DNA of 64,000 nt from Oligoflexia bacterium (GTDB lineage: Bacteria; Bdellovibrionota_G; JALEGL01), in contig DAOLES010000001.1 in NCBI GenBank assembly GCA_035326705.1, positions 247,473-311,472 of the forward strand, in the 5' to 3' direction. Made by a program: the position numbers and the translations under genes. Positions 52,207 to 62,400 of this stretch are shown here, in pieces; positions within the stretch are counted from its first letter, which is position 1, and the number at the start of each line of letters is the position of its first letter. The notes under the pieces were generated by a model. The model saw only the letters and a program-made list of their open reading frames with translations. It was not told the DNA's origin and did no database searches.

Positions 52207-53607
52207 TTATAAATCTCTTTCAGTCATTCTTCTTGGATCTAAAGCTTCATTCAGCTTTTCTTCATCCAAAACATTTTTTTCTAAAGCAATTTTACGTACG
52301 GTCTTGCCGGTTTTATATGCTTCTTTGGCTATGGCTGCCGCTTGATCGTAACCAATGAGAGGAGCCAAAGATGTACACATGGCTAAACTTTCTTCTATTA
52401 GACTTTCACAACGTTCTTTATTGACCTTTAAGCCGTCCACACAACGTTCAACAAAATTGTGACAAGACTTGGCCAACAAGTCACTGCTTTCAATAAGATT
52501 ATGAATCATCATCGGCATCATAACATTCAATTCAAAGTTACCTGCTTGTCCACCCATGGTTACCGCCGCATCATTGCCAATCACTTGCGCACAGACCATA
52601 CAAACTGACTCAGCAATTACAGGGTTAACCTTACCCGGCATAATCGATGAACCCGGTTGCGTTTCTGGTAAAATCAACTCGCCAATACCACAGCGTGGCC
52701 CTGAACCAAGCAATCTAATGTCATTGGCTATCTTCATAAAGCTGACCGCAAAACCTTTTAAAACAGCACTCGCTTCAACAATGGCATCTTTACTGGCTTG
52801 GGCTGCAAAGTGATTACGTGCTTCAGAAAATTGTAATTGGGTATGTTTGGCAATTTGAGCAATGGCTTTCTTGGGAAATTCAGCTTTGGTATTCAAACCC
52901 GTTCCAACTGCAGTACCACCCAAAGCCAACTCACTGATTGAAATTAAGGCTCGTTCTATTCTTTCAATGGCTTCTTGTACTTGGAAAGCATAGCCAGAAA
53001 ACACTTGTCCCATTCTGATTGGTGTAGCATCTTGTAAATGGGTACGACCAATTTTCACAATGTCATCAAAAGCTTGAGCTTTTTCATCAAGTGCTTGATG
53101 CAAGCTGCGCATGGCGGGCAACAAAACCTTATTAAAATGCAAACTGGTCGCAATATGCATGGCTGTTGGAAACACATCGTTGGAGGATTGGCCATAATTG
53201 ACGTGATCATTGGGGTGAATCAGTTTACTGCCCTTTTCTCCACCTAAAATCTCAGTTGCACGGTTAGAAATCACTTCATTGGTGTTCATGTTGGAAGATG
53301 TTCCAGAACCAGTTTGAAAAATATCAACCACAAATTGATCATCAAATTGCCCGGCAATCACTTGTTCAGCCGCTTCAACAATGGCATTTGCTTGCTCAGA
53401 GCTAATACAATTCAATTCGGCATTGGCCAAGGCTGCCGCTCTTTTGATTTCTCCTAAAGCTTGAATCATCACTCTAGGTAATACGTATCCACTGATTGGA
53501 AAATTTAAAACAGCTCTTTGCGTCTGTGCCGCATAATAAGCATTTTGAGGAACTTGCATCTCACCCATAGAGTCTTTTTCTATACGGTATTCAGTATTTT
53601 TTGACAT
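52207..53607 (-). CDS. fumC: Class II fumarate hydratase
   Basis: Homotetrameric TCA-cycle enzyme of 466 residues, fumarate to malate, iron-free. Lyase-family signature GSSIMPGKVNPVIAES is intact, as are GSGTSSNMNTNEVISNRA and GRTHLQDATPIRMGQ. Probably forms an operon with yajQ. Confidence 0.96.
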   Translation of the reverse strand: MSKNTEYRIEKDSMGEMQVPQNAYYAAQTQRAVLNFPISGYVLPRVMIQALGEIKRAAALANAELNCISSEQANAIVEAAEQVIAGQFDDQFVVDIFQTGSGTSSNMNTNEVISNRATEILGGEKGSKLIHPNDHVNYGQSSNDVFPTAMHIATSLHFNKVLLPAMRSLHQALDEKAQAFDDIVKIGRTHLQDATPIRMGQVFSGYAFQVQEAIERIERALISISELALGGTAVGTGLNTKAEFPKKAIAQIAKHTQLQFSEARNHFAAQASKDAIVEASAVLKGFAVSFMKIANDIRLLGSGPRCGIGELILPETQPGSSIMPGKVNPVIAESVCMVCAQVIGNDAAVTMGGQAGNFELNVMMPMMIHNLIESSDLLAKSCHNFVERCVDGLKVNKERCESLIEESLAMCTSLAPLIGYDQAAAIAKEAYKTGKTVRKIALEKNVLDEEKLNEALDPRRMTERDL

Positions 53608-53655
53608 ATGAGCTAAGTACTAAAGCCACTTAAAAAGTAAAGTTTTACTCTAGCC

Positions 53656-54507
53656 TTATGCAGGAATATTTTTATTTATGAAATTAATGACTTTATGTAA
53701 GTTTTTTATGTTTTGGCTGATCGCAAGGTTTTCCCGTTCACAAAAATAAACCAAAGTTTCTGTGGCTAAATTGCCTTTAGCACCGGGAGCATAAGGGCAA
53801 CCCCCTAGCCCGCCAATAGATGTATCAAAAGTGTGTATACCCTGTTGCAAGCTTTCATAGACATTACACAAAGCCAAGCCATATGTATCATGATAATGAC
53901 CAGCCAAATGTTGATTGATTCCCAGTGCAGCAGTTAGTTTGTACAAAGCCTTCATTTGTCTTGGACTGGCTTTGCCAATGGTATCACCTATAGAAACCTC
54001 ATAACAGCCCATATTTAATAAACGTTCAATGATTGGAACAACTTTATTTGGGTCAATATCACCTTCATAAGGACAAACAAAGGCAGTTGATACATAGGCT
54101 CTTATTTTTATCTTGTGTGATAAAGCTTGTTCACATACAGGTTTAAAGCGTTCAAAACTCTGCTCAATACTGGCGTTGATATTTTTTTGATTAAAAGTTT
54201 CTGAAGCCGCTGTGAATATTGCTATTTCTTGCATACCACTTTCAATGGCCAAATCTAAACCTTTTAAGTTGGGTACCAAAACCGAGGTCTCTATGCCTTG
54301 AGTATATTTTCTAATGGTATTAATAACTGCTTGTGTATCAGACATTTGTGGCACAGCTTTAGGTGATACAAAAGCCCCAATTTCAATATAGTCTAAACCT
54401 GCATCTACCAAAAGTTTAATAAGTTCAACTTTTTTTTCTGTCGAGATACTGTCTTTAATATTTTGCAAACCATCTCTAGGGCCCATTTCTTTAATTTTTA
54501 AGCTCAT
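53656..54507 (-). CDS. liuE: Hydroxymethylglutaryl-CoA lyase
   Basis: TIM-barrel enzyme of 283 residues that splits HMG-CoA to acetyl-CoA and acetoacetate, the last step of leucine breakdown. EMGPRDGLQN, the metal-binding HYHDTYGLAL, and the family signature GGLGGCPYAPGAKGN with the active Cys are present. Its ATG overlaps the stop of the carboxylase alpha gene (ATGA). Also known as mvaB. Confidence 0.95.
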   Translation of the reverse strand: MSLKIKEMGPRDGLQNIKDSISTEKKVELIKLLVDAGLDYIEIGAFVSPKAVPQMSDTQAVINTIRKYTQGIETSVLVPNLKGLDLAIESGMQEIAIFTAASETFNQKNINASIEQSFERFKPVCEQALSHKIKIRAYVSTAFVCPYEGDIDPNKVVPIIERLLNMGCYEVSIGDTIGKASPRQMKALYKLTAALGINQHLAGHYHDTYGLALCNVYESLQQGIHTFDTSIGGLGGCPYAPGAKGNLATETLVYFCERENLAISQNIKNLHKVINFINKNIPA

Positions 54508-56447
54508 GCTTTTGTTTCACTTTCTAACTCAAGCAATGGTTGCTCTTCTTCCACTTGTAGACCATCGACCACCATGATATTTTTCACTACAGTATTTCGT
54601 GGGGCAACAATTTTATATTCCATTTTCATAGCTTCAATAATTAGCAGAAGTTCATTTTTTTTAACCTCTTGCCCTTGTTTTATATAAACCGCTTTCACCA
54701 TCCCATTAAGCGGCGCTTTACAGTAATTTGAACTTTCTTCATCATCATCAGTCATTGATTTATAAATCTGCTTAAGAATAATTTGCTTACCGTGGTGTTG
54801 TATATGAAGCCAATCCTTTTGTTTTATCAAAACAATAAGCTTATCATCAGGTCCTATGTATTCTGTTTTGTTTGCAGTTGCTTCTATTGCCAATAGTTTT
54901 AAGTTTTTAGGATAAGGTACTTCATCATTTAGTATTGTTAAATAACGTGTTTGAGGATATATTCTTTGTCTTAACTTGTCTTGGATTAATCTTTGATACC
55001 AAGGATTGTTTTTCCGTTCCAATTGCAACTGTTCTATACTGTATAAAAGTTCATAAATCCCTGCTTCTTGTAAATACTGTTGCTCATATTTTACATAATC
55101 TTGATAGTTTCTATCAATCCATTGTATATCGTGTTCGCCCTCAATAAAATCTGAGCTTTCTAAAAGCCAAGTCACAAAATTTAGGTTATGGGCTAAGCCT
55201 AGAATATAACTTTCATGCAGGGCCTTTAGCATTTTCATAATTGCTTGATCTCGGGTTTCTGCCCAAACTAAAAATTTAGCCATCATTGGATCAAAGTTAC
55301 TGCTAATCTGCGTACCCAACTCAACATCACATTCAACACGATCAAACAGTCTAGACTGTTTCATACCCAAGATTTTTCCTGTAGCAGGCATAAATTCTTT
55401 TAAAGCATTTTCAGCATACACTCTCACTTGAATAGCGTGGCCTTTGGCTTGCATATCATCGGCAATAAAAATTGCTTCGCCCAAAGCATGTTTGATTTGT
55501 AATTCAAGCAAATCTAAATCATAAATAAGCTCTGTTACACCATGCTCTACTTGTAACCGCGTATTCATTTCCATAAAATACGTGTTTTTATGCTGGTCAA
55601 TGATAAACTCAACCGTTCCCAAGCTTTCATAGGCTATGGATTGAACCAAATCGACGGCTTGTTTACACACTTGTGCTTCTTGTTCAGCATTTAAAAATGT
55701 AGAATGACTCTCCTCAATAATTTTTTGATAACGCCGTTGCATGGTGCAGTCACGGGTTTTAAAATGATACGCTTGTTTTCCAGTAGAAAATACCTGCACT
55801 TCTACATGCCTAGCTTTTTCTAAATAAGGCTCAGCCAGTAAAGTACCATCTGCAAACGCTGCTTGAGCAATTCTTTTTGCTGAAGCAACGGCTTCTTTAA
55901 GCTCATTGCTTTGGTGGACTATGGTCATCCCTTTACCACCACCACCTAGCGCTGGTTTTAAAATAATTGGCAAGTTCATTTTTGTTTCTATAGCTTTGAT
56001 AAAAGCATCTTTGCTATCAAAATTAGCTTCATTAATACTATCTAAAACCTTTAATCCGGCATCAACGGCAATGGTTTTAGCTTTGGCTTTGTCTGCAAAA
56101 AGTCTTATTGATTCTGGTTTTGGACCTATAAAGATAATACCCTTATCTTGACATTGCTGTGCAAAATCAGCATTTTCAGAAAGAAATCCCCAACCGGGAT
56201 GAATAGCTGTACAATGATGTTTTAAAGCAAAATCAACCATTGATTTGGCATGGGTAAAGACACTTTGCATGTCTTTTTCTTCTAGCCATATGACCTCATC
56301 TAAATCCTGTATGTAATGTGACTGCTGACTTTGACAGGCTAAACCCACAGAGGCAATATTGAGTTTTTTTAAGGTTCTACAAACCCTAGAAACCACTTCT
56401 CCTCTATTGGCTATAAAAACTTTATGTTGGCTCAGATCAGTTTTCAT
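54504..56447 (-). CDS. liuD: Methylcrotonyl-CoA carboxylase alpha subunit (biotin carboxylase plus biotin carrier)
   Basis: 647-residue protein. The biotin carboxylase/ATP-grasp domain (residues ~5-445) has KVFIANRGEV, HPGWGFLSENADFA, KPALGGGGKGM and FMEMNTRLQVEHGVTEL. The C-terminal biotinyl domain carries EAMKMEYKIVAP with the biotin-accepting Lys. Context makes it methylcrotonyl-CoA carboxylase rather than another acyl-CoA carboxylase. ATG 56447 overlaps the hydratase stop as ATGA and is preceded by a G-rich site. Confidence 0.93.
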   Translation of the reverse strand: MKTDLSQHKVFIANRGEVVSRVCRTLKKLNIASVGLACQSQQSHYIQDLDEVIWLEEKDMQSVFTHAKSMVDFALKHHCTAIHPGWGFLSENADFAQQCQDKGIIFIGPKPESIRLFADKAKAKTIAVDAGLKVLDSINEANFDSKDAFIKAIETKMNLPIILKPALGGGGKGMTIVHQSNELKEAVASAKRIAQAAFADGTLLAEPYLEKARHVEVQVFSTGKQAYHFKTRDCTMQRRYQKIIEESHSTFLNAEQEAQVCKQAVDLVQSIAYESLGTVEFIIDQHKNTYFMEMNTRLQVEHGVTELIYDLDLLELQIKHALGEAIFIADDMQAKGHAIQVRVYAENALKEFMPATGKILGMKQSRLFDRVECDVELGTQISSNFDPMMAKFLVWAETRDQAIMKMLKALHESYILGLAHNLNFVTWLLESSDFIEGEHDIQWIDRNYQDYVKYEQQYLQEAGIYELLYSIEQLQLERKNNPWYQRLIQDKLRQRIYPQTRYLTILNDEVPYPKNLKLLAIEATANKTEYIGPDDKLIVLIKQKDWLHIQHHGKQIILKQIYKSMTDDDEESSNYCKAPLNGMVKAVYIKQGQEVKKNELLLIIEAMKMEYKIVAPRNTVVKNIMVVDGLQVEEEQPLLELESETKA

Positions 56448-57214
56448 ACTTTCCCCCATTGTGGCTTACGTTTTTCAAAAAATGCATTTAAACCTTCCTG
56501 ACCGTCATAAGAAACTCTACATTTTGCAATCAGCTCTGATGTGCTTTGTGCAAAATTTTCAGGTTTAAAAGATAAATATTTTCTTGATAATTGTTTAATT
56601 ATTTTAAGTGCATAGGGTGAGTTATTTAAAGTATCTTCACATGTAACATCAAAGACTTTTTTACTCTGATCTTTTCCAGTAATACAGGAATGAATCAAAC
56701 CATAGGATAATGCTTCTTGAGCTGTAAACTTTCTAGCCTGCAAAGACAAGGCTAAAAACTGTGAGTACCCCAATTTTTGAATTACAAATGGTGATATCGT
56801 AGCTGGTACAATTCCCAGCTTTGCTTCACTTAAACTAAAAAATGCGTTGTCTTGGGCAATCACAATATCTGAACAAGCCACCAAACCCAAAGCGCCACCC
56901 ATAACAGCACCTTGAACATGGGTGATCACGGGTATGGAACAATTGTATAGAGCCAAGTACATGTTGAATAACAATTGGGCAGAGGCAAGGTTTTCTTTTT
57001 CACTTAAATCTTTGGCTTGTCGCATCCAGTTCAAATCTGCACCTGCACAAAAATGCTTTCCGTTTGCAGAAATTGTTAATATTTTTGATGTCTTAGGAAG
57101 ATTATTAAAAGCTTCACTTAACTCTATAAGCATTGACTCTGTTAAAGCATTGCCCTGTTCGGGTCTGTTTAAAATTATGTTACTTTGTTGTTTTGTATGT
57201 TGAATATCTAACAC
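56444..57214 (-). CDS. liuC: Methylglutaconyl-CoA hydratase-like enoyl-CoA hydratase
   Basis: Crotonase-fold protein of 256 residues. It has the oxyanion-hole segments SANGKHFCAGADLNWM and VQGAVMGGALGLVACSDIVIA, and the catalytic-Glu region AKLGIVPATISPFVIQKLG. Its position between the two methylcrotonyl-CoA carboxylase genes points to methylglutaconyl-CoA as substrate. 15 nt after liuB. Confidence 0.9.
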   Translation of the reverse strand: MLDIQHTKQQSNIILNRPEQGNALTESMLIELSEAFNNLPKTSKILTISANGKHFCAGADLNWMRQAKDLSEKENLASAQLLFNMYLALYNCSIPVITHVQGAVMGGALGLVACSDIVIAQDNAFFSLSEAKLGIVPATISPFVIQKLGYSQFLALSLQARKFTAQEALSYGLIHSCITGKDQSKKVFDVTCEDTLNNSPYALKIIKQLSRKYLSFKPENFAQSTSELIAKCRVSYDGQEGLNAFFEKRKPQWGKV

Positions 57215-57229
57215 TGCAATTAACCTTTC

Positions 57230-58813
57230 TCACATTCTAAAAACGCCAAATGTAGTGTCTTTGATTGGATTTTCTAAACTTATGTTCAGGGCTAAGGCTA
57301 AGGTATTTCTGGTTTGTCTTGGGTCAATAATTCCATCATCCCACAAACGAGAAGTACTATAATAAGGTGAGCCTTCAGCTTCGTATTTATCCAGAATTGG
57401 CTGTTTAAACGCCGCTTCATCTAAAGACCCGTCTTTGCCTTGCATTTGTTTAAGCGTCCACAGGACATTGGCAGCTTGTTGACCTCCCATCACAGATATT
57501 CTGGCATTGGGCCACATCCATAAAAAATTAGGACTATACGCTCTTCCACACATGCCATAATTACCGGCACCAAAACTACCGCCAATAACAACAGAAAACT
57601 TTGGAACCTGAGCGTTGGAAACTGCCATCACCAACTTAGCACCATCCTTAGCAATACCACCTTCTTCATAGCTTTTACCGACCATAAATCCTGTAATATT
57701 TTGTAAAAACAACAAAGGTACTTTTCTTTGACAACACAACTCAATGAAGTGCGCTCCTTTTTGAGCACTTTGTGAAAACAACACACCATTGTTGGCAATT
57801 ATACCAATGCTTTGCCCAAAGATTTTAGCAAAACCACATACTAGCGTTGTACCATACAAAGCTTTAAATTCATCAAACTCACTACCATCAACCAAACGGG
57901 CAATGATTTCTCGTACATCATAACTGCTATTGGCTGACTTGGGTAAGACACCCAATATACTTTCACAATCATAGGCTGGCTCATGATTATGCATGACAAC
58001 CTTATTTTTTCTAAGGTTTAGATGATTTACAATATTTCTTACTTTGTCCAAGGCATCTCTGTCATCTTTGGCCAAATGATCGACCACGCCTGATTTTTTA
58101 GCATGGACATCGCCACCGCCCAATTCTTCTGCCGTTACATCTTCTCCTGTAGCTGCTTTAACCAAAGGTGGGCCACCCAAAAAGATGGTTCCTTGCCCCT
58201 TAACAATCACAGTTTCATCACTCATGGCCGGCACATATGCGCCTCCAGCAGTACAAGACCCCATGACACAAGCAATTTGAGCAATACCCAAAGCTGACAT
58301 TTGCGCTTGATTGTAAAAAATGCGACCAAAGTGCAACTTATCTGGAAAAACCTCGGCTTGCAGGGGCAAAAAGGCTCCGCCAGAATCAACCAAATAAATA
58401 CAGGGCAATGCGTGTTCAAGCGCAACTTCTTGTGCACGCAAATGTTTTTTTACGGTTTGTGGAAAGTACGTTCCACCTTTTACGGTTGCATCATTGGCAA
58501 TAATCATCACCGAAGATCCATTCACTTTACCTATCCCACATACAATACCCGCACTGGCCACCGCATTATCATACTGGTTATAGGCCGCTAGCGGGGAGAG
58601 CTCTAAAAAACTGCTCCCTTCATCAATCAAATAGGCAATTCTATCTCTAACAAACATTTTTCCTTTGGCTTGATGTTTTTTTAGATAAGTTTCACCGCCA
58701 CCTTGCGCAACGGTCTCAAGTTTTTGTAGATGCTCCTGCCAGAGTTGATGATGATAGGTATAATTTTCTTTAAACTCTTTTGACTCTGAGTTAACTTTAC
58801 TTTGAATAATCAC
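57230..58813 (-). CDS. liuB: Methylcrotonyl-CoA carboxylase beta subunit
   Basis: Carboxyltransferase of 527 residues. GGGETYLKKHQAKGKMFVRDRI at the start, SGGAFLPLQAEVFPD, MGSCTAGGAYVPAMSDE, GGPPLVKAATGEDVTAEELGGGDVH, and the C-terminal GGSFGAGNYGMCGRAYSP with VMGGQQAANVL are typical of MccB and propionyl-CoA carboxylase beta; the neighbours favour methylcrotonyl-CoA. First gene of liuB-C-D-E. No liuR regulator or liuA dehydrogenase is adjacent. Confidence 0.93.
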   Translation of the reverse strand: MIIQSKVNSESKEFKENYTYHHQLWQEHLQKLETVAQGGGETYLKKHQAKGKMFVRDRIAYLIDEGSSFLELSPLAAYNQYDNAVASAGIVCGIGKVNGSSVMIIANDATVKGGTYFPQTVKKHLRAQEVALEHALPCIYLVDSGGAFLPLQAEVFPDKLHFGRIFYNQAQMSALGIAQIACVMGSCTAGGAYVPAMSDETVIVKGQGTIFLGGPPLVKAATGEDVTAEELGGGDVHAKKSGVVDHLAKDDRDALDKVRNIVNHLNLRKNKVVMHNHEPAYDCESILGVLPKSANSSYDVREIIARLVDGSEFDEFKALYGTTLVCGFAKIFGQSIGIIANNGVLFSQSAQKGAHFIELCCQRKVPLLFLQNITGFMVGKSYEEGGIAKDGAKLVMAVSNAQVPKFSVVIGGSFGAGNYGMCGRAYSPNFLWMWPNARISVMGGQQAANVLWTLKQMQGKDGSLDEAAFKQPILDKYEAEGSPYYSTSRLWDDGIIDPRQTRNTLALALNISLENPIKDTTFGVFRM

Positions 58814-58968
58814 AATTTATTATCAAAACCGCAAAATCACAGCTCGTCAACTCTTAGCAGTAAGAAAAACAATAATTTTATTTTATGTTGGCTATGATTG
58901 CATTATTTTGCACTTTAAACAAAATGGTATAAGGGATTCTTAAATTCAACTTATTCTTTGGAGGAACC

Positions 58969-59373
58969 ATGCTTAAAGAATTTAAAGACTTTGCTGTTAA
59001 AGGCAATGTTGTAGATATGGCTGTAGGTATTATTATTGGTGCTGCCTTTGGTAAAATTGTAACGTCTTTTGTAAATGACTTAATTATGCCTGTGGTAGGT
59101 CAACTGACCGGTGGTGTTGATTTTTCAGACATGTTTATTGCTCTTGATGGCTCTAGTTTTGACACTTTGGCTGCAGCAAAAACAGCGGGCGCTCCAATCA
59201 TTGCTTATGGCTCTTTTATCAATACAGTTGTTGATTTTGTAATTGTTGCATTTTCAATCTTTATCGTTATTCGACAGATGAACAAACTCAAAAAGAAAGA
59301 GGAAGCTGCTCCCTCAGCTCCACCTAAACAAGAAATTTTACTTGAAGAAATCAGAGACTTATTAAAAAAGTAA
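58969..59373 (+). CDS. mscL: Large-conductance mechanosensitive channel
   Basis: Inner-membrane channel of 134 residues that opens under hypo-osmotic stress. FKDFAVKGNVVDMAVGIIIGAAFGKIVTSFVNDLIMPVVG is the N-terminal amphipathic helix with TM1, and YGSFINTVVDFVIVAFSIFIVI is TM2; the charged C-terminal helix follows. Start supported by GGAGGAACC upstream. Confidence 0.97.
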   Translation: MLKEFKDFAVKGNVVDMAVGIIIGAAFGKIVTSFVNDLIMPVVGQLTGGVDFSDMFIALDGSSFDTLAAAKTAGAPIIAYGSFINTVVDFVIVAFSIFIVIRQMNKLKKKEEAAPSAPPKQEILLEEIRDLLKK

Positions 59374-59374
59374 A

Positions 59375-59438
59375 TATTCAAATTAAAAGCCTAGTCCGTT
59401 CTCTATATTAAAAAATGCGCACAGGCTTGGTTTGAATA
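59375..59438 (+). promoter_or_regulatory. Two-part stem-loop between mscL and metH
   Basis: An outer stem TATTCAAA (59375-59382)/TTTGAATA (59431-59438) and an inner stem AAGCCT (59387-59392)/AGGCTT (59423-59428) enclose a 30-nt loop. It has no T-run, so it does not look like a simple terminator. It sits in the mscL-metH gap and may be a leader of metH. Known SAM or B12 aptamer cores are not present. Confidence 0.45.
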
Positions 59439-59477
59439 GACAATAATAAAAAACTAGATAGATTTGCCAGAGCACCC

Positions 59478-62400
59478 ATGAGCAACATAGAGCACATTCT
59501 TCAACAACGCATTCTGCTGCTTGATGGCGCAACAGGAACCGCTATTCAGGACTTAAATCTTAGCCCATCTGACTTTGGTGGTGAATCCTATTACGGTTGC
59601 AATGAACATCTTAATTTAACCGCTCCTGATAAAATTCTCCAAATTCATGAAAACTACTTAGCTGCCGGTGCAGATATTATTGAAACCAATACTTTTGGCG
59701 GTCTTGCTTTTGTTTTAGATGAGTTTTCATTAGGTCAAAAAGCTTATGATATCAACTTTAATGCTGCACAAATTGCCAAAAAAGCTGCCATGGCTTTTTC
59801 TACATCTGAGCAACCCAGATTTGTTGCCGGTTCATTGGGCCCTAGTACTAAATCTTTATCGGTTACCGGTGGCATTACTTTTGATGAGCTGAATCTACAT
59901 TATAGGGATCAAATCAAAGCTTTAATTGAGGGGGGTGTAGACTATCTTTTATTTGAAACAGTACAAGACATGCGCAACCTAAAAGCGGCGTTTACCGCCG
60001 CCCTGGATTTGTTTACAGATGAACCTTCTCTTACTCACCCTATTGCTATCAGCGCAACCATTGAAACCATGGGCACAACCTTGGCAGGACAAAGCATTGA
60101 AGCTTTCTGGTCTAGCATTGCTCACCTACCTTTGTTATACCTAGGCTTAAACTGTGCAACAGGGCCTGACTTTATGACCGATCATTTGCGTTCTTTGCAT
60201 GCTTTATCACATGTGCCTTTAGCATGCATACCAAACGCAGGTTTACCTGATGAAGAAGGTTTATACACACTTGAACCAAAGCAATTGGCTGATAAGCTGG
60301 CCTTTTTTATCCAAAATGGCTGGATCAATGTTCTTGGTGGCTGCTGTGGAACCAACTATAAGCATATCAAAGCCTTAAGAGAGCTTATCAATCAACAGCC
60401 TCAACCTAGACAGCGGCCAAACCATTCAATTCACCACTTGTCAGGAATCAATTTTTTAGAAATCACCGATGATCAACTGCCTATTTTGGTAGGAGAACGC
60501 AGCAATATTATTGGGAGCAGAAAGTTTAAAAAACTTATTGAGTCTGAAAACTTTGAACAAGCTGCAGAAATCCCAAGACAGCAAGTTAAAGCTGGTGCTG
60601 ACATTATTGATATCTGTTTAGCAAACCCAGATAGAGATGAGCTATCTGATATGAAAAACTTTTTGATCTATGTCAATAAAACCCTCAGAGCTCCATGGAT
60701 GATTGACTCAACCGATGCCACTGTTATTGAATATGCTTTAAAACAAAGTCAAGGTAAGGCTATTATCAACTCAATCAACTTAGAAGACGGTCTAGAACGC
60801 TTTGAAATGGTTGTACCCCTTGCAAAAAAATATGGTGCCGCATTAATTGTTGGAACCATTGACGATGATCCCAAGCAAGGCATGGGAATAAGCCTTGAAA
60901 GAAAAATAGAAATTGCACAAAAATCTTATAGCATTTTAACCCAAGATTATAATATCAGTCCATATGATATCTATTGGGATAGCTTGGTTTTTCCCTGTGC
61001 TACAGGTGATGAAAACTATTTAGCTTCTGCAAAAGCAACAGTTAGTGCAATTACTGAACTTAAAAAACGTTTTCCCCATACTAAAACAGCTCTTGGAATA
61101 TCCAATGTATCTTTTGGCTTACCTTCTGCGGGTAGAGAAGTGTTAAATGCGGTTTTTTTATACCATTGCAGTAAAGCTGGTTTAGACTTGGCTTTGGTCA
61201 ATACTCAAATGTTGCAGCGTTATGCAAGCATATCTGTCCAAGAAAAAAAATTAGCGGAAGATTTATTATGGAGCGGTGAACAACGTTACATTGATGCCTT
61301 TGCAAGCTTTTACAGACAAAAAAAATCCTCTACAAATACAATCACTCAATCTAAGCGAAGCTTAGATGAGCACTTATCTTATGCCATTATTGAAGGCAGC
61401 AAAGACCAATTGATAGAACGACTTGATGAAAAATTAAAAACGCAAAAAGCGCTTGATATCATTAACGGACCGCTTATGTCTGGAATGAATGAAGTTGGAC
61501 GTTTATTTAATAACAATGAACTGATTGTGGCTGAAGTCTTACAAAGCGCTGAAGTCATGAAAACAGCGGTTGACCATCTTGAACAATATATGGATAAAAC
61601 AGACAGTATCAGTCAAGATACCGTTATGCTTGCTACGGTTAAAGGTGATGTTCATGATATTGGCAAAAACTTGGTAGATATTATTTTATCCAACAATGGT
61701 TATAAAGTGATTAATTTGGGAATTAAAATCACTTCACAAGAGTTAATTGCTGCCTACAAAAAACACAAACCTTCAATTATTGGCTTATCTGGTTTATTGG
61801 TTAAGTCTGCCCAACAAATGGCCATCACAGCTGCTGATTTACAGCGAGAGAACATTAATATTCCACTTTTGGTTGGTGGTGCAGCTCTATCAAAAAACTT
61901 TACCACTGCAAAAATTGCCCCATGTTATTCAGGTCATGTTTATTATGCAAAAGATGCTATGACTGGCTTAGCGCTTTGTAAAAAAATTTTAAATCAAGAT
62001 AAAAATACTCCTTTACCGGTTAAAACAATAACCCAAGCGAATGCCCAAAGTTTAAATACATCCAAGAAAAATGCTGTTGAAGGAAAAAGCAATGTTCCTC
62101 CGGCTAAAACCATACCTAAAATATACCATGATGGAACCGTGCAAACGGTTGAGCAGCTAGATCATGTAAAAAACTTTATTAATCCAAGAATGCTGTATGG
62201 TCGTCATCTGGGTTTACCCAACTCACAAGTAGACTTGTTGTTTCCCATATTTAAATCAAGAGCGGGTGAAAATGATTTGCTAAAAAAATCAACTGAACTC
62301 AAACAACAAGTAGAAGAAGTTTATTGTTATGCAAAAGAACATCACTTGTTTAACCCTCAGTATATTGTTGAGGATTTTTTATGTTTAAAAAATAAAAACA

